The notes: generated by a model from the sequence alone, not told the origin. A stretch of DNA of 64,000 nucleotides from Favolaschia claudopus (GCA_037176885.1 JAWWNJ010000190.1:310001-374000), one strand, 5' to 3'. Numbered from the stretch's first letter, positions 10,781 through 21,487 are shown. Translations and numbers: made by a program.

Positions 10781-11540
10781 AAACGTTGAACGGATTCTGG
10801 GCAATTTTTAGCTCTCGTTTATGCGTTCTTTGTATCCATAGCCCTTTGTGATTGTTACGGGCTCCGTGATAGACCTATTTTTTTTTTTTTTCATGAACAC
10901 TGCGCCGTGGCGCACGCTCAGACACCTAAACCAGCGACGGGTCCACCACAAGCCCTCTTCGAGCGACTAGTTAAACTACCTCGGCCAGCTTCTGGTACAC
11001 CTTCCCAGCACCTTGCCCGTGGGCTCCAATGCACCGTACCGGTTCTGTCTTGACGAAGATTGTAGAGAGTGATTGAGTGCAGTGAGGAGGAGGAGGGTTA
11101 TAGCAGTAGATTCAGCTATTTCTTACAGCCACAAACATGATAATTTGACATCTTTGTATGTCACGCAGTCCTCAGGGAAACCACCCGACCGTTATGCGTT
11201 ACCGTTGAAACGAAACAGGGCGGGCGTTACGCGTTACGTTTCACCCATACAAAGTGCTACAGTAGTCCCTGGCCCGATCACATGCTACCACCTTGATGAC
11301 GTAGTTGGACTGGGATCTTGTGTACCCAAAAGTGGAACTCTGTCATAGTTTGATGGAGCTCCACAGGAATAATGTAATGGGACTTGGGCCCCTTTGTGTC
11401 ATGCTGCGCAGAACAGGGGTTCCCCTGACATCACCCCCCCCCCCCCCCCCCCGATCGATGAGGCGAAGATCAAGAATATGATGGTAGGTCCAAAATTTTC
11501 AATAACGTGCGCTATGAGCGACATCGACGCGTCGTATTTT
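10781..11540. other. No recognisable gene; homopolymer runs
   Basis: Contains a run of 14-15 T near 10,878 and a C19 run at 11,434-11,452. A short frame at 11,073-11,348 has no recognisable motif and is probably chance. Confidence 0.5.
11434..11452. repeat. Poly(C) tract, 19 bases
   Basis: Uninterrupted C19 after CTGACATCA. Long C/G runs recur at 9,151, 28,149-28,165, 39,070 and 40,670, so G/C homopolymers are a local habit of this sequence; part of the length could be assembly error. Confidence 0.8.
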
Positions 11541-11644
11541 GATGATTAGGTAATAACCGGACCCTCCAGCCGGGAGTTGACAGACCACAACACACCGCAG
11601 GTACGAGGACCCATGTGTTGTTCCGTCTGTTTACAAGAGACTAC
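11541..11644 (+). repeat. Hairpin terminus of family X, copy 1
   Basis: The segment from GATTAGGTAATAA through GACAGACC and AAGAGACTAC matches the ends of the elements at 37,780-38,275 and 45,670-47,460. A stem (ACAGAC / GTCTGT outer, ACAACACA / TGTGTTGT inner) encloses a loop containing CCGCAGGTACGAGGA, identical in all three copies. Ten bases after the stem comes CTAC (CTAG in copy 3). A Helitron-like 3' terminus is one reading; an unrelated structured element is another. Confidence 0.6.
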
Positions 11645-11860
11645 ACCTCGACGAGCGCTCACGGAAGGGAAGGGAATCGAAGGCAGCAACAGCAATGGAG
11701 CGAGTTTTGGAAGGGTATTTGCGTTAGAAAGCAGCGACAGCGTCCGGGGCAAAGACATTAGAGTGCTTCACCCATTCATCATGGGACGGGTCATAACCCT
11801 ACAGATCCGGCACATTTGTGTACGAAGATCGACTGATATGGTCGAGTATCGAGTATATAC

Positions 11861-12183
11861 CAGTGACCGCCCGAAAGGCCTATAATGCTATAGCCCTATG
11901 GCAGGGCTGTAATGAGGCCTATAGCGTTTGTCGGACGGGGTTGGAGGGCTTAAGGAGGGCTATAAAGTCACATGTCCTTGTCCTCGTCTGCGGGGGAATT
12001 TTTGGCATCGATATCCAGGTTTTGAGGGCAATGAAGAGTAATTTACCTCAATATTTGCACGGTTTTTGACGGTTTCAGAGGCCCCAGTACTGACACGTGA
12101 TATTTATAGGTCTATAAAGCCCTATGGCTATAGGCCTTTGCCCTTCAGAAGGCCTATAGGGTCCGCCGAGAGGACGGTCACTG
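11861..12183. mobile_element. hAT-type MITE with GGCCTATAG subterminal motifs
   Basis: Termini CAGTGACCGCCCGAAAGG and an inexact complement ending CGGTCACTG, with the perfect 8-base duplication GTATATAC (11,853-11,860 and 12,184-12,191). Variants of AGGCCTATAG / CTATAGGCC recur at least eight times in the two ends. 323 bases, no coding content. GTATATAC is itself palindromic, so the strength of the duplication rests on the matching position at both ends. Confidence 0.85.
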
Positions 12184-12368
12184 GTATATACCATGTATGG
12201 AGTTTGTGCGAGAATATTTCTTCGAGCTAAATTATTGAAAGGCTTTTGATCTTTAACGCTTGCCCGGCTTTCAATTATACACTGCAGGGTCCAAAAAGTC
12301 TGACAACTTCTCAGAGGCGTCCTTCATCATATGAGACGGGATCTTGGTATTTATCTCCCCCATTAATA

Positions 12369-12577
12369 GCCTGTTTGCGATGCAGCCATTGAATGGCTAA
12401 TGGCTACGCAAGTGCCCGAATTCCGGCGTATTGATGAAAGCTACCCCCGGTCTGAGCATCCAATTTTCATTCTAAATAGCTCTTCTTGACTTCGACATAA
12501 AAGTTTAGCCCATCAAACTTTCCTAATACGGAAATCGGTAGCCATTCAATGGCTCCAATGGCTCTTCGCAAACCCTC
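12369..12577. mobile_element. TAATA-flanked MITE of the GTTTGCG / CATTGAATGGCTA family
   Basis: Ends GCCTGTTTGCGATGCAGCC and an inexact complement ending TTCGCAAACCCTC. Each arm has CCATTGAATGGCTA, itself an inverted repeat. Both flanks carry TAATA (12,364-12,368 and 12,578-12,582). 209 bases, non-coding. A partial inverted copy is at 13,882-14,035. Confidence 0.75.
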
Positions 12578-12689
12578 TAATAACAGCCAGATATTATCTG
12601 GCCTGATTCGGAAATTTCGTCACAAATGTCACGCACACGTTACACTCACAAACAAAGTCATATTTCTCTTAGTGGTATGGTTCCGCTCT

Positions 12690-12795
12690 CTTCTGATATG
12701 AGCTGACCTAGGCTGATATGCGCTGACCAGCCTCCCAAAAGCTGATCAGGCCTGATACCTCGGTCAGGCTCCGTCAGCCACTGATCAGGTGATTT
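12690..12795. repeat. Cluster of GCTGATATGCGCTGACC-like motifs
   Basis: The pentamer-to-octamer variants of GCTGATNNG and GCTGACC recur about eight times in 105 bases. It looks like the motif-rich subterminal part of a hAT-like MITE, but I cannot find matching termini or a duplication. Confidence 0.4.
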
Positions 12796-13134
12796 GCGAT
12801 TTTCCGACAAGGCTTGTTTCATACACTCAGTACTTTATATCATCTCAAAATATGGGGTAGTCGTCAAGAGAGTTTGCGCAAAAGCCGAGTGAGCCGTCCT
12901 CGGCTTTTGGCGATTGCGCAGAGTCCCAGCGATTTCTACTGCCTTTTGGCGGTCTACTCGAGGTGGATAGTGTGCTTTATCGACAATCAAGCAATTTGGG
13001 CCGTGTCAATGGGCATGTATGGAGCGAGCGTTTATTGCCTTCTTTTTTGCTCCCACCGTCCAACATTTCTGCTAGATCCATGGAGCTTCGATCTGGATCG
13101 GCATAGACATAGCGTATGTAGGTAGCCACAGAGG

Positions 13135-13649
13135 TATGGTTGCAGCCAACACTTCATGACAAGCCGTAATTTTGGTCGAATCCAGATTGCAGATTCAGAA
13201 CCGCAGAATGTGGTTTTATTAGTAAAATTTTCGTTTCGAGGGGAGTTGTACCGTGGGAAAACAAAACGCGAAATTTGGTCGAGGTTCAGAAAAAAAAAAA
13301 TGGGCTTGGAAGTGTTGTGAGTGGTGTATGACTTTATAAGAAGGTGCAAAAAAATCCCCGAGCTGACATTTGGTGCAAAATGCGGGTTTTCTTGTGCTGG
13401 AGGACCAAAACAGAAAGGTGATTGACATACACAGCCACCGGATAGAGCCCGGCCAGGGATCAAAAGCGCGAAATCTGTGTGTGAAAAATATTTTTTGCAG
13501 TTTTCAAACTTTTGGTCCAGTAGGTGTCTAGGTACATCTCTTCTGATGCTTTCTGCACAGTTTCAGGAAAATCCACGTTAAACTGGGGCAATAGTAGCGA
13601 TTTCCAAATCGGGTAAAAAGTTTGTCACGAAGTGTTGGCCGCAACCATA
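13135..13649. mobile_element. TATGGTTGCGG MITE family (R1), diverged copy
   Basis: TA-flanked ends, TATGGTTGCAGCCAACACTT and GTTGGCCGCAACCATA, match the three better preserved copies at 24,610-25,153, 31,328-31,878 and 48,569-49,179. Shared internal landmarks are CACAGCCACCGG, ATCAAAAGCGCGAAAT and a TTTTGGTCCAGTA-like block. About 515 bases, no transposase. Confidence 0.8.
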
Positions 13650-13881
13650 CAGAAGGTATACTGGGGTCGATTTTGACCCGCAGTTTTGTCTGTACTCGAA
13701 TCTGAGCAAAGCCAAGGGGGCCCAGAGATAACGATTGATTACATCATGTAAGGGAGGGGCTCTCGGATAAGTAAAGGCGCTACAAACTGTCAACCGAGCA
13801 CACACAAATTCCAGGGGTTAGATCACACAAGGAAAAATCGACTTTCACCTCTCCTTCATTCTCACAAGTCATTTAATAATA

Positions 13882-14035
13882 GAGGGTTTGCGAAGAGCCA
13901 TTGGAGCTATTGAATGGCTACCGATTTCCGCATTAGGAAAGTTTGATGGGCTACACTTACATGTCGAAGTCAAGAAAAGCTACTTGGAATGAAATTTGGA
14001 TACTCAGACCGGGCGTAGCTACTGTCAGTACGCCG
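13882..14035 (-). mobile_element. Partial copy of the 12.4 kb TAATA-flanked MITE
   Basis: GAGGGTTTGCGAAGAGCCAT at the left end follows TAATA, and the sequence then parallels the complement of 12,369-12,577 through TTAGGAAAGTTTGATGGGCT up to ACGCCGG, where similarity stops. The far end is missing. Confidence 0.75.
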
Positions 14036-14109
14036 GATGGAGGCAACGTTTGAGATCACAACTTTCCAAGGTGACAACTGCGAAATGTCAGGTTGACCGT
14101 TCAAGACTT

Positions 14110-14523
14110 TAGTGCTGTGTAAAATTGCTCCCCGGCCATGTAATTTACTGTAAGTTCAAAGCGGGCCCAGAGAACATATGTAATTTACATGTAAATTACA
14201 TGTAAAATTCAAAATTCCCACGCTCCTAGGGTCTAAAATAATCTCGTTTTCGCTTGCCGAAAATTGTGCCGATCGGTGCCGAACGATTGATCTGTAACAA
14301 ATGCACTGGAATTGGATTTAAAGTTGCTCTTGAACCTGTTTTTGAAATCCTGAAGGCTGATTCCAGCCGTTTTTGAGCGCTTTTGAGCTCTTGCCTCATT
14401 CAGTATTTTACGCTATTTTACATGGAGGTTGAGACCCTGGATGTAAATTACGTATTTTACAATGTAAATTACATGTAAAAAACCCGTGATGTAATTTACA
14501 TCGGGCAATTTTACCCAGCACTA
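14110..14523. mobile_element. hAT-like MITE with ATGTAAATTAC motifs
   Basis: Termini TAGTGCTGTGTAAAATTGC and a near-complement ending CAGCACTA. The motif ATGTAAATTACATGTAA and fragments of it recur throughout both ends. I could not find a matching 8-base duplication, so the borders or one flank may have changed. No coding content. Confidence 0.65.
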
Positions 14524-14555
14524 GGTCACCGTTGACAACATTGGAAGGGCAGACA

Positions 14556-14997
14556 AGGCCCCCGGTCACTACCTATTAGGCGGGTCGGATCCGCGACCAG
14601 ATTTTGGGCTGATTTACTCTATGATTTTGGGTCCATTTGCCGCTGATTTACTCTATTTCCGACTCACATTAGGGTTAAAATCTGGGTTTTTCGCCCAATT
14701 TTCGTGTATTTCGGCCCATTTCCCGCCAAATTGGTTTCCTCGTTGTCATCTGTTCCTCTCCGACTTGATTTCTGCTCGGAAACTTCAGCCGATGCGTTGA
14801 AAAGTCAGTGTCTTACACCCGCTTATCAGGTACTAACCTCAAAATTTCTCTCGCGCTGCGCGCGATTTGCTCTATTTCTGACCAGCCTTGGGTGTTTTCA
14901 GCTCGATTTACTCTATTTTCCTGACCCAGGTAAGCCGTTTTTGAGACGTTGTTTTACTCTATGGCCGACCCGGGGAATAGGTAGTGACCGGGGGCCT
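14556..14997. mobile_element. hAT-type MITE with GATTTACTCTAT motifs
   Basis: Perfect 22-base inverted termini starting AGGCCCCCGGTCACTACC, with the perfect 8-base duplication GGCAGACA (14,548-14,555 and 14,998-15,005). The motif GATTTACTCTAT or TTTTACTCTATG occurs at least five times. 442 bases; the small open frame inside is accidental. Confidence 0.9.
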
Positions 14998-15180
14998 GGC
15001 AGACAAGCAACTACAACCTAGGTAGTAACTAAATTAGGTATCAGTTTCCGGACTACAACTCTAGCCAGCAACAACGTTTTGAGCTGACAACGCTAAATGT
15101 AAGTAACCAACTGCTCAACGACGGCAACTTGTTCGGACCGGGTGCCGTAACTTGATTGACAGCGCGAATCCACACGTGAT

Positions 15181-15265
15181 GTTTTTTTTTTTTTTTTTTG
15201 TCCCTGCATTTTTATACCGCAACAAGTACACGATCTACTAAGACGCGGTGCCCGGAGGCGATAAA
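15181..15265 (-). repeat. Short retroposon-like repeat with poly(A) tail, copy 2
   Basis: On the minus strand GCACCGCGTCTTAGTAG, then TACTTGTTGCGGTATA, then a short variable part and A18 (T18 at 15,182-15,199 on plus). The same conserved block is at 9,150-9,230 with a G10 tail. Consistent with the 3' part of a SINE or LINE; no internal polymerase III boxes are clear in this part. Confidence 0.45.
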
Positions 15266-15306
15266 TAAAGGTGTTGTTAGTGCGATGGAAGTGTCCGAAG
15301 GATGTG

Positions 15307-16177
15307 TACTCGGTATTGACAAAAGTAACCGGTAATTTGCTATTTGAGGCAAAATCATGTAGTATTTTTTGGGTCCAAACACATAGGAATGTTAATGGAG
15401 ACATTCCCTCCTCATCTGTTTCAGTATTTGAGAAAAACAGCCCTTTGAATGCATCACACCAGTCAGTTTAATCTTTTAGCCAAAAAATTGCTTCTTTGGT
15501 CAGAAGTCACTTCATTCTTGGTTGGTTGTGTTCACAAAATCGGTTTTCAGACTTCTGAGCTGTTAATAAGATACGGTTCTATCACTTGGTCCAATTCAAT
15601 CTCCAAAAAGTAGGTCATTGAAGTTGTTTTCAGCCTTCAAACTTCACAATCCAATACTGTTGCCAGCCCTTGTTGCGGGAAAAAGAATGAGAATAGCGCA
15701 CAGGTTTGAACGGATCTTGTGCCCATAGTATCTGACAGATACCTCCGACTCATTCCGGCCCCTATCTTACTATTATCTGCACTCTGAATTCATGGCCGTG
15801 GCCAATAGGAGCGAATCGCGTGTGATCGCCGTTTGGCTCATTTGTACATATTTTCCTGCCCGTTTCATCTACTATTTTCTGTGTAAGGATACTATGGAGT
15901 CTCATGTATAAGATATACTTCAAAGACCAGGTGAGTGGGTCGGGTTTTGCTGACAGGTTTTGAGATCTTGTATCCTTCGTGCCAGCAACCCGCAAAAATT
16001 TGACGACCACCGGTTTCTTGATGGATTCTGACAGCCTCACACAAGGAATTTCATAGATCTTTTTATGTATACTGTAGAGAATAGCTAGGCGTGTATATAA
16101 GTTGCAACACTTTGAAAAATACCACATGACCGCGAAGGAATGACCACATTACCGGTTACTTTTGTCAATACCGAGTA
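15307..16177. mobile_element. TA-flanked element, TACTCG...AAAGTAACCGG family, copy 2
   Basis: Near-perfect inverted termini of about 29 bases, TACTCGGTATTGACAAAAGT continuing AACCGGTAAT, with TA at both borders. 871 bases. A 121-codon frame on the minus strand (15,762-16,127) has no recognisable domain and is probably not a transposase. Likely non-autonomous Tc1/mariner-like. Confidence 0.8.
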
Positions 16178-17286
16178 GTATAGTCGTGTGAGGGTGGGAG
16201 TCAAGTTTGGGGTTTCGAGGGTATTAGCGGAAACATAAACCATAAGACCATAGCGCATGAGTGAAAGGAAATGTACATGAAAGGGAAGGGTATAGGGTGG
16301 GACGGGTGTGCCGAAATGATGTTTGTTGCTCTCTTCATCGTCGCCGCTGCTCGTCGTCGAATGCCCGAGGCCAGAGAAGCCAAATGCTCATTCATTATCT
16401 GTGACGGATACTTTGGGCCTATTCTCGTCAAAGATGGTGCTTTACCGCTAGAACGGATCGACATCGACGCCACGGAGAAGGAGCAGATCTCCCAGTCAAA
16501 AGTCCACGGGATTGAGTGAGATGAAATGAGATAAAATGCGAAATCTTCAAACCATCTCATCCATGCTCAAACCATCTGGAAAAGTGGCAGAGTTTTTGGC
16601 ATAGCATGAGATGAATTGTGATAGTCTGAATCCTTGTACAATTTATCTCAATTCATTGCAAGTAGTCGAGTGAGGCATTGTGGTGTCAACAGAATACATA
16701 GAATGCTTTGAGATGCTGTAGAGCATCGAAACATACAATAGTACACTAGATAATACTGTATATAGACTCGGAACGTGCAAGCATCGAGACAAGCCTCCGG
16801 CAAGCTGCCTGACCACAAGGTAAACCCAGATATAAGGAAAGAAAGGGAAGCTCGAGGATTGACGAAGGCAAGCGCAGCAGGACGGCTTCTAGACACTGGA
16901 GTCTATGGTTTCCAAGCTAGAGCAAGAGCGGAGCACTGGGAGCTGGGTAGGAACTGGTAAGAGGGGGATAGAAAGAAAAATGGGCAAAAACATACCTTCG
17001 CCCTCAACAAAAGATCTCGATCATGATCACAACGCGCCGTGGATACTAGACGAGACTGGAGAGTAGATGTGGAGAGCAGGAGACGACAATTGGCTGGGCT
17101 TCGAAGGCCAGACACAGAGGAGGGAGTGGCGCGGCGGAGGAGGCAAGCCGACTCGAACGAGGTAGAAGAAGGCAAGAGAGAGCGGATGACGTGGCGGAAG
17201 GTGGTGCCACTTTATATTGCCGTTGTAAGGTAACAAGGTAACCGAGTGATGCGGTCGACTTGTAAGAAATTCACAGAAGTTCGCCG
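16178..17286. other. No recognisable gene or repeat
   Basis: Frames of 60-119 codons exist on both strands (for example 16,271-16,519 plus) but none shows a known motif or splice pattern. The stretch has no match to other parts of the window, so it may be unique sequence between elements. Confidence 0.4.
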
Positions 17287-17634
17287 TTGCCAGACGCTGT
17301 GATGAGACGAAATGTTTTGAACACCATTGACGAACGATCTCAACTCATTACTTTTGGTTGCTGCTTTACTCATTCCATCCCAGATCATTTCAAACTATCC
17401 GACCCACTTTTGACTGGGGAGCAGAAACGGTTCCCAAAGTCTCATCCCGCTCATCAAGGCCTTCCCTATGCCATCGACTCCTCGTGCACGGCCAAGCGCG
17501 GCACCAACAAGTCTCAGGGCTCTGTCTACCCGTCCATGTGGCGCACCACTGGGAAGAAGAAGGCTACAAATCGTCTCCGGGAGTTGGCTGTGGTCGGGAT
17601 GGAATACACTTATAGAGGGATAATCTTGAATTAG
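17287..17634 (+). other. Open frame of 115 codons, unrecognised
   Basis: The frame starts MPDAVMRRNVLNTIDERSQL and has no low-complexity bias. I find no motif, and the next coding-like stretch begins 300 bases downstream. It could be part of the same broken gene as 17,933-18,330 or chance. Confidence 0.2.
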
Positions 17635-17932
17635 GGGGTCTGTTCTTAATGGTGATTCGTCTCTCTTTTCTTCTTGTCTTCCTTCCCATTGCTTTCAGAT
17701 TCAATTCTTGACCCACACTTCGACGCATCCGATGTCTCGGGCCGCATACGAATCATCGATTAAGGTGGTGAATAAAGAGATAAATATGGTCTTGTTCATC
17801 ACTTTCATGGACTCAATCTTCGCTCTAGCTGCGCAAATTTTGTGTCGGAATGGCCCTCGTATTCAAGGACCATGTCCTAGTCTTCCATAGTCACGACCTT
17901 GTCTTTCAGGTAAGGAATTACGTTTGCAACAG

Positions 17933-18330
17933 ACATCGGTTTTGACACCAATACACAGCCTACTTGGGCATGTTCACGCGACGAACTTCCCGCTGCTGCA
18001 TCCGACTTCCGTAGTCCTTCCTGGGACTTCCCATCTGCTTTGGCGACCTGGATGCTCGGTAGACGTGATCAGGACCGCAATGGGCTCGCCTGTGAAGCAA
18101 TACGAGCTGCCAATGACGTCTTTTTTGGCATCGGAGTTTATACAGTGATTGAAACTTCTTCCTCGCTGGTGAGTTGACCAGTTCATCTATTCGTTCCGGC
18201 GGTGACTTTTTGGACCAGGGCTCTCGCCGTTCCTGACCGAAGCTGAGCTATTTGACTGTCCCTCTCGTACAGCGCGCTTTGGTGGCGGTTATGTCACATT
18301 TCTGGACAAGTCTGAGAAGGATCTTCAGAT
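17933..18330 (+). pseudogene. Two unrecognised exons of a truncated gene
   Basis: After an acceptor (TTGCAACAG) a 236-base open exon (17,933-18,168) encodes segments such as WMLGRRDQDRNGLACEAIRA and NDVFFGIGVYTV and ends at the donor GTGAGTTG. After an acceptor TTTGGACCAG a second open exon (18,219-18,330) encodes GLSPFLTEAELFD and GGGYVTFLDKSEKDL. The residue content and exact splice signals argue for real coding sequence. It is cut at 18,338 by the end of a MITE. I do not recognise the family. Confidence 0.4.
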
Positions 18331-18337
18331 GGTAGGG

Positions 18338-18361
18338 ACATTTGATTTTGCCGCAACTGTA
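18338..18361 (+). repeat. Solo right end of the CAGTTGCGGC MITE family
   Basis: TTTGATTTTGCCGCAACTGTA matches the right inverted repeat of the copies at 24.2 and 47.0 kb. It marks the junction between two different truncated genes on its left and right. Confidence 0.6.
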
Positions 18362-18368
18362 TGTAGTT

Positions 18369-18714
18369 CGAGCGCTCGATCCAAATTGAGTGCATAGCGC
18401 GGTCGCCCAGGACCAGAAGGCGGAACCGTCGCAGTGCCGATGTTATGAGGAGGAGGAGGACTGTTCACGAATGTTTCCAAGGAGGAGCCAATACCGAGCA
18501 CAAGCTCAATGAGTCCATCTATTTCTTCCTGAGAAAGCCGAGGATCATCGAGATTTAGGAGCACAATATGGACGCCGTGAAGCTGCCGCAGTGAACGTTC
18601 GGCCGCGAAAACCTCGGCATTCGGGAGGGCTTCGACGAGGCGAGCATCTTGCATAATTCGCTGAGCGTGGGCGAGAAAATTGTGAACAGGATCGTCGCGA
18701 TCGGGGCGAGGCAT
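18369..18714 (-). pseudogene. N-terminus of an integrase-core (DDE) domain protein family, truncated
   Basis: From the ATG at 18,714 the frame encodes MPRPDRDDPVHNF, a helical segment, then GPGRPRYALNLDRALELH before running into MITE sequence. The GRPR...LDRALELH block is, from memory, the start of a helix-turn-helix that precedes an rve-type integrase core in a protein family multiplied in Agaricomycetes. The core (D, D, E) is absent because sequence to the left is replaced. About 115 residues remain of an expected 400 or more. Confidence 0.5.
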
Positions 18715-18947
18715 CGTGGTGGTGATGAAGAAAGATAGGGATGGTGCAATGTATCTGGTAACGTCCGCAATCACAAACAACGGCACCAAACAGAATCTCA
18801 GCACAGACGACGCTTCAGAATTATAAACAAAGACTCGGACAGGCAAACAGAATTTCAGTGGGACGAGGCTTCAGCCCGAAGACCATGACATCTATTACCT
18901 AGATTAAGGCGACATAGATTATGTACGCGACGACGCGGTATCTAATT

Positions 18948-19760
18948 CTACTGAGGAAATTCGGAAAATTTACTGTTGAGGCCTTTTGTAATCGCATCAC
19001 AAATATCCCGCCATTCTTGCGGCATGTCGGGGTGGTAAATCTATTTACGTGTAAGAAAAACCGAGAGAAGAGTTGTATCAATTTTGCGCACCATTGAGAC
19101 CTTGAGCCAGTACTTGCGAGGATTCCCACCGGTAGAGTTCAGGATCTCAATCCAGGTCCGGCGACGTTCAGGGACAGGGTGTGGAAGGCGGGTAAGAATT
19201 TCCGGCATCCAGCGTGTTGCGTTTAGTCGCCAGATAGAGTCAAGGTTCGGGTTTGATGAGGGTTCTGCCGGTGCAGGTGGTGGCGGCGGGGTTGGAACAG
19301 TGTTTGACGCATGAGATGTTGAACCTCGGTAGGTGAGTTCCGGTTGTGGGCGACTGGGAGAAGGCTGGGGGCCACCGCTCGAACCGCTAGACGAGGCAGT
19401 AGGGGGGCTAAACGCCCGGGGACTATTGAATGGCTACTCGCGTTGCGTGTGAGCCTCGGGGTACGGAAATTTCTCGCGAGGAGGGAACGGATAGGGCTTG
19501 TGGAATTGCTCGCGATCGCTATCCGCTAAAACAGCAACAAGGAAGGAAAGATTTGAGTAAGCAGCTAGCTAATGCAAAAGACGGGACGTACTTGGATCGA
19601 ATTCATACAAAGAAGGGTCGTTGTCGGTGTCCATAGCATCGCTCCCGTCGTCGTCGGTCTCAGTCTCGGAGGAGTCCGACGATTGCGTCTCGGAAGACTC
19701 CTCCGATTCAGATAGGTAGAACAAAGGTTCTCCAGAACGTGTATAGCTATTTGATGACAT
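18948..19760 (-). pseudogene. Unrecognised multi-exon gene with acidic N-terminus and one in-frame stop
   Basis: Starting at the ATG at 19,760 the first exon encodes a serine/aspartate-rich segment (SESEESSETQSSDSSETETD). After an intron whose donor is GTACGTCCC and whose acceptor ends at about 19,527, a second exon gives EQFHKPYPFPPREKFPYPE, an in-frame TAG near 19,434, a proline-rich linker, then RWMPEILTRLPHPVPERRR and TGGNPRKYWLKVS. A last short exon gives YHPDMPQEWRDICDAITKGL and stops at 18,948-18,950. The pieces look like one protein family that I cannot name. Confidence 0.4.
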
Positions 19761-21030
19761 CAGTATCTAATTTGCGCTATCAAATCGTGAATGAGACAAG
19801 CTTGGGACTCGACTTTACAGTCTTTGATAACGGCTCGCCTGGAGGTCATGGAGCAGTCGGGGCTGCGGCAAGGCCCGAGGGACGACCAAGAAAACATCGC
19901 CTGACAATGTAGTGAGGGGCTGGAAATAAAGCAAGCGACTAGAGCAGTAGACTCACCATGGAGAAAGGTATATTGACGACGAGAATGAAGAGGAGAGAGG
20001 ACAGAAGAGGCAGGAGAGAGAAGGAATGAGAAAATAATAGAAGAGAATCAGGCTATGAATATGGCCAGACGCAGGAAAAAGGGATGCTTCATCAGAAATG
20101 TTTGTGACGGCAATAGAGCTTATTAGCAGCGACCTGAAAACATATTTCAGAGCCCCGAAATTTAGATTGAACCTGTAATTCACCTTCTTTAATCAAGCGA
20201 AAAATTGATGGACGCGGTGGGGCCGTTTGCCCACGTCCCAAATTGGCGCGTCTCGGCTAACTCTGACATAGCCCGCTCACTCTGCTCTTCACTCTCAACG
20301 ATGACCTCGCCCAATGCTCCTCATCGCGTATCATGGCTCCGGTGGCCCCGCCCCACATAAATACGCAATGGTCTCGGGGGGTGAATCTGTGCGTCATCGA
20401 CCGCGTAGAAAGGTTTATTGAAAAGCCAGACAACGCGACCTCGTTCTCCCCAAATATCCGGCTGTATATCCGAGACTCATCAAAAAGTGAAGCATCGACT
20501 CTAAGCGAAAATAGTTTAACGAATTATTTTCTTTGATTAGGAAAGTGGGTTTCTGGCGGTTGCTAATAAGCTCTAATGAAGAACGGCTGGAATTACCTCA
20601 TAAAGGGAAAAAAAAATTGAAATGGGTAAGGACAGGTATATCGAAGAGCGGAGGCAGTAGAAGGCGTGGAAGGGCTGGATGCAAAAATAAAGGAGGGATG
20701 TCGTTCTGGTGAAAGAGAGATGCTTGGTGATGGGCTGATGTATCACCTGTGTGCTGTGCAGCGGCTGAGATAAGGCTGATTGCGAGAGAGAGGCGGCCAG
20801 GGCAATCCAAATAAAGTATGACGATCTGCGTATGACGCCGATCGACTGGGAGCCCAAAGTCGTAATAAGGCGCGACCAGCGGCCCCGGTAAAATCATGCG
20901 AGGTAAATCAGCGGCATGGCTCATAAATAGCATGCCCTCAATCGTTGAAAAGAGATTTTTGGCATTTTCCGCATATAGTTTAGTGAGGAGAGATCAAACT
21001 AAGAGTCCGAAACAGAAACCAAAACTATTC
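19761..21030. other. No recognisable gene
   Basis: Short frames only. A long purine-rich segment on the plus strand lies at about 19,960-20,060. Nothing here matches the other repeat families in the window. Confidence 0.4.
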
Positions 21031-21034
21031 CTAA

Positions 21035-21350
21035 GTCAAAAGTTGCCACCAGACAAAGTTGTCGCCAGATTCAGTTGTAGCCAGACGATTGTTGCAATCC
21101 CAAGTTGTATACAAAAGAAGTTGCCTCCAGAAAGAGTTGTAGCCGGAGTTCCATTGCGGACAAAAAGTTGTTGTCGACACTGTTGGCAGAGTGAAAGTTG
21201 TTGATGCCGGCATAGAATCACAATCGGTTGTCACATCACAAACTTGTCACTCCTCAAAGTTGTCGTCTGCGAGGTTGTATACTAATTACCATTCAGCTCG
21301 AAGTTGCCGACGGTACAACAAAGTTGTAGCTAAAAGTGTAAGTTGTACCC
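21035..21350 (+). repeat. Degenerate short-period repeat, unit near AGTTGTNGCCAGANAA
   Basis: AGTTG recurs at spacings of 15-16 bases for at least seven steps from 21,039, then at wider and less regular spacings to 21,344. The unit is roughly AGTTGTNGCCAGACAA with much variation. It ends beside the Helitron-like terminus at 21,354. A similar ACAAC-rich texture is seen at 14,050-14,110 and 14,525-15,100. Confidence 0.55.
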
Positions 21351-21353
21351 TAA

Positions 21354-21487
21354 CTAGCAGTGAGCCGTGCTTCGCTACGGGATACACGGTTTTTGAATTA
21401 AGGCTGAGCACGGCATCTTCGCGGCGTTGATAATCTTAGCTTGCAATACGCTGGCTGTCGACCTCGCGGCTTCCTACTGATAGGTTG
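21354..21487 (-). mobile_element. Helitron-like 3' end, copy 2
   Basis: On the minus strand the sequence reads CCCGTAGCGAAGCACGG (hairpin), CTCACTG, CTAG, then T. This fits the canonical Helitron terminus, with the body running to higher coordinates until the next element starts at 21,488. No coding content. Confidence 0.55.
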
